From contig JABTTV010000001.1 in assembly GCA_015075725.1 (NCBI GenBank), forward strand, positions 2,418,001 to 2,482,000: 64,000 nucleotides of DNA, written 5' to 3'. Made by a program: the position numbers and the translations under genes. The notes under the pieces are model-generated. The model was not told the origin of the DNA. It saw only the letters and a program-made list of their open reading frames with translations, and made no database searches. Positions 59,532 to 64,000 of this stretch are shown here, piece by piece (positions within the stretch are counted from its first letter, which is position 1; each line of letters starts with the position of its first letter). Source of the DNA: Anaerolineales bacterium (lineage in GTDB: Bacteria; Chloroflexota; Anaerolineae; Anaerolineales; Villigracilaceae).

Positions 59532-62123
59532 TTATCCCAAAACCAATGCATTGACGATTGACGCCAATGATTCATTTGATTTCCCCTTTCGAATCGCCTG
59601 TAACTTGTCGGCACTTAAACATCCTTCCACATCCCGCAACAATTGGCAGGCGCGGTCTTTTACATCCTGCTTCGCGGCGGGATGTTCCTTGATCAGTATA
59701 AGCCAGTCAACGATCCATTCGGGGTTGCGGCGCGCTTCGAGGGAAGCGAGACCCGCCAGGGCTTCCAGCATGAGTGGGGCGGAGTGGATGTCACGCGCGA
59801 GGCGGAGGGCGGTCAGGAAGAGTTCCCTGGCTTTGAGGTGGTCGCCCGTGAGAGCAACCGTCTCGCCGAGGACGATGAGGGTTTGGGAAATATCCCAGCC
59901 TATGATGTAGTCGCCGAAGGTTTCCAGGCTTTTGTGGAGGAAGGATTGGGCTTCCTCGAGTCTGCCCTGCGCCTTCGCCACCCAGCCGAGGTGACGGTAT
60001 GCAGTGCCCATCCCCCAGCGGTTGTTCGACGCCTGGCATAACTCGAGACTTTCCTGCAAATACGTACGGGCTTCATCGAAACATCCGAGCGTGATCAGTG
60101 TGGGGGTGAGGTAATTCAAGCCGAGCGCGATGGAATGCGGGTCGCCAAGCCTGCGCCAGATGGTCAGGCCCTCCATCATTTGTTCCCGCCCCTGTGTGTA
60201 ATTTCCCCTAAGGCTGGCGATATAGCCGAGATTATAGATGGCATAGGCTGCAAACCATTCATACTTTGGATCCTGCGCGTAAGACAAGCCTTCCTCCATC
60301 AGCGCCTGCGAGCGGTCCATATCGCCGTTGAGGTGCATGATGATGCCCAGATACACGAGCGCATCCACAAGCAATCCCGTATCGCCTAGCGGGCGGAGCA
60401 GGAGGACGCTCTCCTCCATCAAGGAAACTGCGCGTTCGTAAAGTCCCTTGCGAAAGCACAGGATGCCCTGCTGTGTGCAGGCTTCACCAAGCACGCGTTG
60501 CAAGGCGGGGGAGGCGGGTTTGGCTTTGAGCGTTCGGACGAGCGGTTCGAAATGGTCAATGCCTTCGTTAATCAGACCACTCACCTCGAAGAACCATCCC
60601 AAACTGCGGATGGCTTTGCATCCCTTATCGAACGTTTCGCGTTGGAACATCCATGACCAAGCCGCGCGGAGGTTATCCATCTCACCGAGGATCTCCTGAA
60701 CGGCAAGACGCTGGCGCGCGCTTTTCAATGACATTTCGCGCTCCGCAGCAAAATTCAGATAATACGAACTGTGCGCGTCGCGAGTCTCGAGATATTTCTT
60801 TGATTCCTTTTCCAAATGAGTCAATGCATATTGACGGATGACCTCATGCAGGTCATAACGCCCGTCTTCCGTGCGCCTCACCAGTGACTTGGAGACCAAC
60901 AACGCCAAAAGGGGCAGCGTCGCGCCTGCGATCTTTTCCGCTGCAAGACGGTCAAAGCCGCCATGAAAAACGGAGAGGCGGCTCAACGTGTATCGTTCCT
61001 TGTCTGAGAGCAATCGCCAGGAATGATCAAAGGCCGCCTTGAGCGAGCGATGGCGCTCGGGAATGTCGCGCATGGTGGTGATTAGGAAATCGATATTCCT
61101 CTCGATTTCTTGCGCGATCTCGCGGCAGGAGAGCACGCCCACCCATGCGGCAGCAAGTTCGAGCGCGAGCGGTATCCCTTCGACCAGATGGCAGATGCGC
61201 GCCAATGCGGTTTTATCCGCTTCGGTCAGTTCAAATTCGGCATGGATCTGGCGGGCGCGCTGAAGGAACAGTTCCGCCGCGCTGTAGTCCTCGAGTTTGT
61301 CGAGGAACTCGTATGGCGGGATGGGCAGGCCGTGGAGTTCATACGTCCATTCGCCGTGCAGGTTCAGGCGCTCGCGCGAGGTGCAAAGGACTTTGATGTT
61401 CGGGAAGCGCTTGAGGATCTCTGCCACCAATTGCGCCGCGGCAGACGACTGTGCCAACAGGTGTTCGAGATTATCCAAAACCAGCAGCGTGGACTGTTTC
61501 CTCTCATGCGATATGTGATTGAATAATTGCTCCTGCGGGTCGACGGGACCTGAAAACGAAAACTCGAACGCCTCCGCAATCGCAGGGACGATTGATTCAG
61601 CGGAATTGACCGAGGCCAGCGGGACGTAATGGACTCCGCCAGGAAACCTGCTTTGCTGACGTGAGGCGAATTCAAGCGCGAGCCGCGTCTTGCCGATGCC
61701 GCCCATGCCTGTCAGAGTGAGCAGGCGGCAGGGAGGCTCGTTGAAGATGCGGCCCATCGCGGCGAGTTCGGGGTCGCGGCCCAGTAACGGGGTGGAAGGT
61801 AAAGGCAGATGGTGAGGAGCAGGCTGGGGGGAGGGAGAAGCGGGTTTTGAGTCGGGTTGGGATATTTGCAGTCGTTCAGCGGTGAGGTCCCCGCGCGCAG
61901 CACGGATGAACGTCGGCTTGTCGTCTTCTGAAATTAGAAGCGCGTCCGCGAGCAATGCCGCGAGTTGTTTGGAGGGGCGGCGTTCCCCCGATTCGATCTT
62001 GCGCAGGGCAAAGACGGAACAGCCCGCGCGCGTCGACAATTCCTCCTGCGTGAGGTCGAGCGCTTTGCGGCGTGATCTGAGCCAATCGCCAAATGAACCT
62101 GGAATTTCCAAGTTGCTCCTCAT
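59532..62123 (-). CDS. XRE-type HTH / NB-ARC ATPase / TPR regulator (STAND family), second copy
   Basis: 863 residues from ATG 62123. It has the same order as the protein at 19748: XRE-like helix-turn-helix (about 10-70, LTQEELSTRAGCSVFALRKI), Pro/Ser linker, NB-ARC NTPase (Walker A GMGGIGKT, Walker B TLLVLDNLEHL), winged helix (RHRSLKAAFDHSWRLL), then TPR-like repeats. The NTPase half is similar throughout; the repeat half is more diverged, as expected if ligands differ. It is divergent from small membrane-protein genes starting at 62298. A -10 box and tandem 11-12-bp repeats lie upstream. Confidence 0.88.
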   Translation of the reverse strand: MRSNLEIPGSFGDWLRSRRKALDLTQEELSTRAGCSVFALRKIESGERRPSKQLAALLADALLISEDDKPTFIRAARGDLTAERLQISQPDSKPASPSPQPAPHHLPLPSTPLLGRDPELAAMGRIFNEPPCRLLTLTGMGGIGKTRLALEFASRQQSRFPGGVHYVPLASVNSAESIVPAIAEAFEFSFSGPVDPQEQLFNHISHERKQSTLLVLDNLEHLLAQSSAAAQLVAEILKRFPNIKVLCTSRERLNLHGEWTYELHGLPIPPYEFLDKLEDYSAAELFLQRARQIHAEFELTEADKTALARICHLVEGIPLALELAAAWVGVLSCREIAQEIERNIDFLITTMRDIPERHRSLKAAFDHSWRLLSDKERYTLSRLSVFHGGFDRLAAEKIAGATLPLLALLVSKSLVRRTEDGRYDLHEVIRQYALTHLEKESKKYLETRDAHSSYYLNFAAEREMSLKSARQRLAVQEILGEMDNLRAAWSWMFQRETFDKGCKAIRSLGWFFEVSGLINEGIDHFEPLVRTLKAKPASPALQRVLGEACTQQGILCFRKGLYERAVSLMEESVLLLRPLGDTGLLVDALVYLGIIMHLNGDMDRSQALMEEGLSYAQDPKYEWFAAYAIYNLGYIASLRGNYTQGREQMMEGLTIWRRLGDPHSIALGLNYLTPTLITLGCFDEARTYLQESLELCQASNNRWGMGTAYRHLGWVAKAQGRLEEAQSFLHKSLETFGDYIIGWDISQTLIVLGETVALTGDHLKARELFLTALRLARDIHSAPLMLEALAGLASLEARRNPEWIVDWLILIKEHPAAKQDVKDRACQLLRDVEGCLSADKLQAIRKGKSNESLASIVNALVLG

Positions 62124-62191
62124 GCATTCCTGTTTGCGTGCGTGTCAGAAAAGATGTCCGCTCGAATCACCGATAAAGGGGAAGACAAAAA

Positions 62192-62224
62192 ATTGTAGCA
62201 TATTTTGGGTGAATTTTCGGGTGA
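62192..62224 (-). promoter_or_regulatory. Promoter with tandem repeats, second XRE/NB-ARC regulator
   Basis: TACAAT at 62192-62197 (minus). ATTTTGGGTGA (62202-62212) and ATTTTCGGGTGA (62213-62224) lie side by side across the spacer and -35 region, a plausible autoregulatory operator. Confidence 0.5.
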
Positions 62225-62297
62225 TTGAATGACCCCATAGAGCATTCGGGTTGTCGTTTAATGGCAGCGATCAAACATTTGGAAAAGGAGCAAGACA

Positions 62298-62822
62298 ATG
62301 AACATCTTATTCAACCTGTATGTCATCCTTATTCTGCGCATCCTGCATATTGCAGGCGGCATCCTGTGGGTGGGAACGGCGACCTTCTACCTGTTCCTGC
62401 TCGTTCCTGCCGCGAGGGCTTCCGAAATTTCGGGGCAGAAGTTCATGCAGAATCTCGGTCCGCGCATGGGACCCTTCATGGGGATCGTCACCTCAGTGAC
62501 CGTGCTTTCGGGAGGGCTGTTGTATGCGCGCTTCTTCAGCGACGGGATCAGTTTCATCTGGAAGACCGGCGCGGGACTTGCATTCACGGTCGGCGCCATC
62601 GCTGCGCTGGCTTCCTACGTGATCGGTTCTACCGTCTTCGGTAAAACGCAGGAGAAGATCAGCACTTTGGGCGCGGCGATGGCTTCCGCGGGCGGCCCGC
62701 CCAAGCCGGAGCAGGCGGCGGAAATGAATCGGTTGCAGACCTTCCTGATGAAAGCCTACCGCTTCGACTTCGTCCTGCTGGTGGTGGCGATGGTGGCGAT
62801 GGCTGTGGCGAGGTATTTGTAG
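62298..62822 (+). CDS. CopD/DUF2269-like membrane protein
   Basis: 174 residues, SD AAAGGAG before ATG 62298. Four membrane segments; RILHIAGGILWVGTATFY and GPFMGIVTSVTVLSGGLL resemble CopD/DUF2269 proteins, with a membrane His that in relatives may bind metal or haem. A cytoplasmic loop carries GPPKPEQAAEMNRLQ. It is divergent from the STAND regulator and 74 nt before the next gene. Confidence 0.75.
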   Translation: MNILFNLYVILILRILHIAGGILWVGTATFYLFLLVPAARASEISGQKFMQNLGPRMGPFMGIVTSVTVLSGGLLYARFFSDGISFIWKTGAGLAFTVGAIAALASYVIGSTVFGKTQEKISTLGAAMASAGGPPKPEQAAEMNRLQTFLMKAYRFDFVLLVVAMVAMAVARYL

Positions 62823-62896
62823 AACTGGCGTGTCCATACCCGGCGTGGAATTTGCGGCACTCGCGTTAACCAGCCTTCAGGAATAAAGGAAACATA

Positions 62897-63448
62897 ATGA
62901 AACAACCATCTTTCCCATCCATCACTCTGAAAACCTCAGCCGTACACGTTGTCACCTATTACATTGTCGGGATTCTGTCGTTCCTGTTCCTGGATTATGC
63001 CGACAAATATGCCGACCCTGCTGTGGCGAACTTCATGCGTCAGACCGATCATCCTCTGGTCATGGCGGGTCCGTTCTTTCAAATCCTGCGTGGATTTCTT
63101 TTCGGGATCGTTTTCTACGCCTTGCGTAAAAGCGTCTTTCGGTATGGACGCGGCTGGCTGACCCTGTGGCTGACGCTTGTCATCGTCGGCATTCTCTCCC
63201 CGTTCAGCGCCGCGCCCAGTTCCATCGAAGGGATGATCTACTCCGTGTTGCCTGCGCGGTTTCACCTGCTGAATTTCCCCGAAGTCTTCGTTCAATCAGG
63301 TCTGCTTGCTTTCCTGACGCACTATTGGGTGAATCACCCCGAAAAGAGATGGTTGAATTGGTCGCTTGGGATCATCTTCATCCTTTCGCTTCTGTTGTCG
63401 TTGATGGGAGCATTGTCCGCTTTTGGCGTGCTTCCGCCAGCCGGTTGA
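62897..63448 (+). CDS. Membrane protein of unknown function
   Basis: 183 residues, SD AAAGGAA before ATG 62897. About five membrane segments, with YADPAVANFMRQTDHPLV between the first two and an amphipathic FHLLNFPEVFVQSGLLAFL later. I do not recognise the family; similar proteins are found in Chloroflexota. It is in series with the CopD-like and SnoaL-like genes. Confidence 0.75.
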   Translation: MKQPSFPSITLKTSAVHVVTYYIVGILSFLFLDYADKYADPAVANFMRQTDHPLVMAGPFFQILRGFLFGIVFYALRKSVFRYGRGWLTLWLTLVIVGILSPFSAAPSSIEGMIYSVLPARFHLLNFPEVFVQSGLLAFLTHYWVNHPEKRWLNWSLGIIFILSLLLSLMGALSAFGVLPPAG

Positions 63449-63461
63449 GGACGAGCGATAG

Positions 63462-63851
63462 ATGCGCACACTGACTCACGAGCATTTCCGCCGCTGGCTT
63501 GCCGTCTATGATAAAGCCAGCGAAGAAAACGACCCGCAAGCCTCGGCAGACCTCTTTGCAGAAGATGCCTGCTATTACGAAAGTCCATTCGACGAGCCGA
63601 TGACCGGGCGCGATGCCATCTTCGCATATTGGCACAAGGGCGCTCATACACTCAAGGACAAAATATCCTGCCATGAGATTCTGGCGATAAAAGAAAATAT
63701 GGGCATTGCACGCTGGCAGTCCAGGTTCACCGTCATCGAATCGGGCAAACGCCTCGCACTGGATTGTCTGTTCGTGGTCGTGTTCAATGGAGCAGGCTTA
63801 TGCCGGACCTTCCGCGAGTGGTGGCACATTCGCGAAAACATCGCCACGTAG
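63462..63851 (+). CDS. SnoaL-like / NTF2-fold protein
   Basis: 129 residues. The pattern EHFRRWLAVYDKASEENDPQ, FAEDACYYESPFDEPMTGRD, AIFAYW and TFREWWHIRE is that of the SnoaL-like NTF2 family of small beta-barrel proteins; some are isomerases, many have no known reaction. It starts 13 nt after the stop of the preceding gene; the SD is weak (GAGCGA). Confidence 0.85.
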   Translation: MRTLTHEHFRRWLAVYDKASEENDPQASADLFAEDACYYESPFDEPMTGRDAIFAYWHKGAHTLKDKISCHEILAIKENMGIARWQSRFTVIESGKRLALDCLFVVVFNGAGLCRTFREWWHIRENIAT

Positions 63852-63885
63852 GCGGACTTCTCAATCGTCTGAGCGAGGGTCGAAA

Positions 63886-64000
63886 ATGATAATTCTGGAT
63901 TACGACAACGTTGATTCGTTGCAAGTCTTGAACCTCACACTGCTGGCGCTGGATCTTCCGCTTACGCCCGAATACACCGCACATCTCCGCCGCACCGACC
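63886..64000 (+). CDS. Probable GNAT-family acetyltransferase, N-terminal fragment
   Basis: 38 residues visible from ATG 63886, with GAGGG upstream, before the right edge. The phrase LNLTLLALDLPLTPEY, then HLRRTD, resembles the N terminus of GNAT acetyltransferases found in Chloroflexota and Actinomycetota. The acetyl-CoA motif lies outside the window, so the call rests on a short piece. Confidence 0.5.
   Translation, partial: MIILDYDNVDSLQVLNLTLLALDLPLTPEYTAHLRRTD

Overview
The window looks like a chromosomal segment of a Chloroflexota bacterium of the Anaerolineae type. This is inferred from gene content, not from a marker gene: many STAND/LuxR-type one-component regulators, NarL-type two-component pairs, CUT1 sugar transporters with Thr/Glu/Ala-rich lipoprotein linkers, HU-like proteins and ferredoxin-dependent 2-oxoacid oxidoreductase. 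Base composition is moderate, ATG starts with Shine-Dalgarno (SD) sites dominate, and a minority of genes have a -10 box only 6-8 nt before the start codon and no SD site, as expected for leaderless mRNAs. No rRNA, tRNA, CRISPR array, transposase or origin was seen.

Layout. 1-3960 (minus): a type I restriction-modification unit, an HsdM fused to a single-target HsdS half followed by HsdR, which runs off the left edge. 4080-8340: an HU-like DNA-binding protein, a protein-L-isoaspartate methyltransferase, two small membrane proteins, a thioredoxin-VKOR disulfide-forming protein and a 44-aa membrane peptide upstream of it. 8481-19578: a sugar locus with galT divergent from a LacI-type regulator under a tandem operator, then a lipoprotein binding protein, two permeases, an alpha/beta hydrolase, an unrecognised GT-B-like protein and a GH31 glycosidase; this suggests uptake and breakdown of an alpha-galactoside or related glycoside. 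19748-27616: an XRE/NB-ARC/TPR regulator divergent from cupin, hydrolase, membrane hydrolase, CPBP protease and beta-lactamase-fold genes.

27645-34145 (minus): a compact set of membrane proteins, a CPBP protease, an esterase and a quinone-oxidoreductase-like enzyme, followed upstream by a MalT-like regulator (34337-37072). Two promoters in this set carry near-identical clusters of GGGGA boxes, so a regulator/regulon relation is proposed. 37249-40367: a lone receiver divergent from a NarL response regulator and its PAS/GAF histidine kinase, separated by an 18-bp perfect palindrome. 40608-49804: a quinone-reductase pseudogene, small membrane proteins, an isochorismatase-like hydrolase, a second kinase/regulator pair, and four transcription units that begin with the same arrangement (TACGTCATTTG, usually a GC-rich terminator, then CCGATG, exactly 20 nt, TAnnnT). 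This is the strongest new signal in the window.

50241-55694: a secreted protein of unknown function divergent from a giant SARP/nSTAND1/WD40 regulator with a central membrane segment. 56495-59356: a korDABC operon for 2-oxoglutarate:ferredoxin oxidoreductase. 59532-62123 (minus): a paralogue of the XRE/NB-ARC/TPR regulator, divergent from small membrane proteins, a SnoaL-like protein and the start of a probable GNAT acetyltransferase at the right edge.
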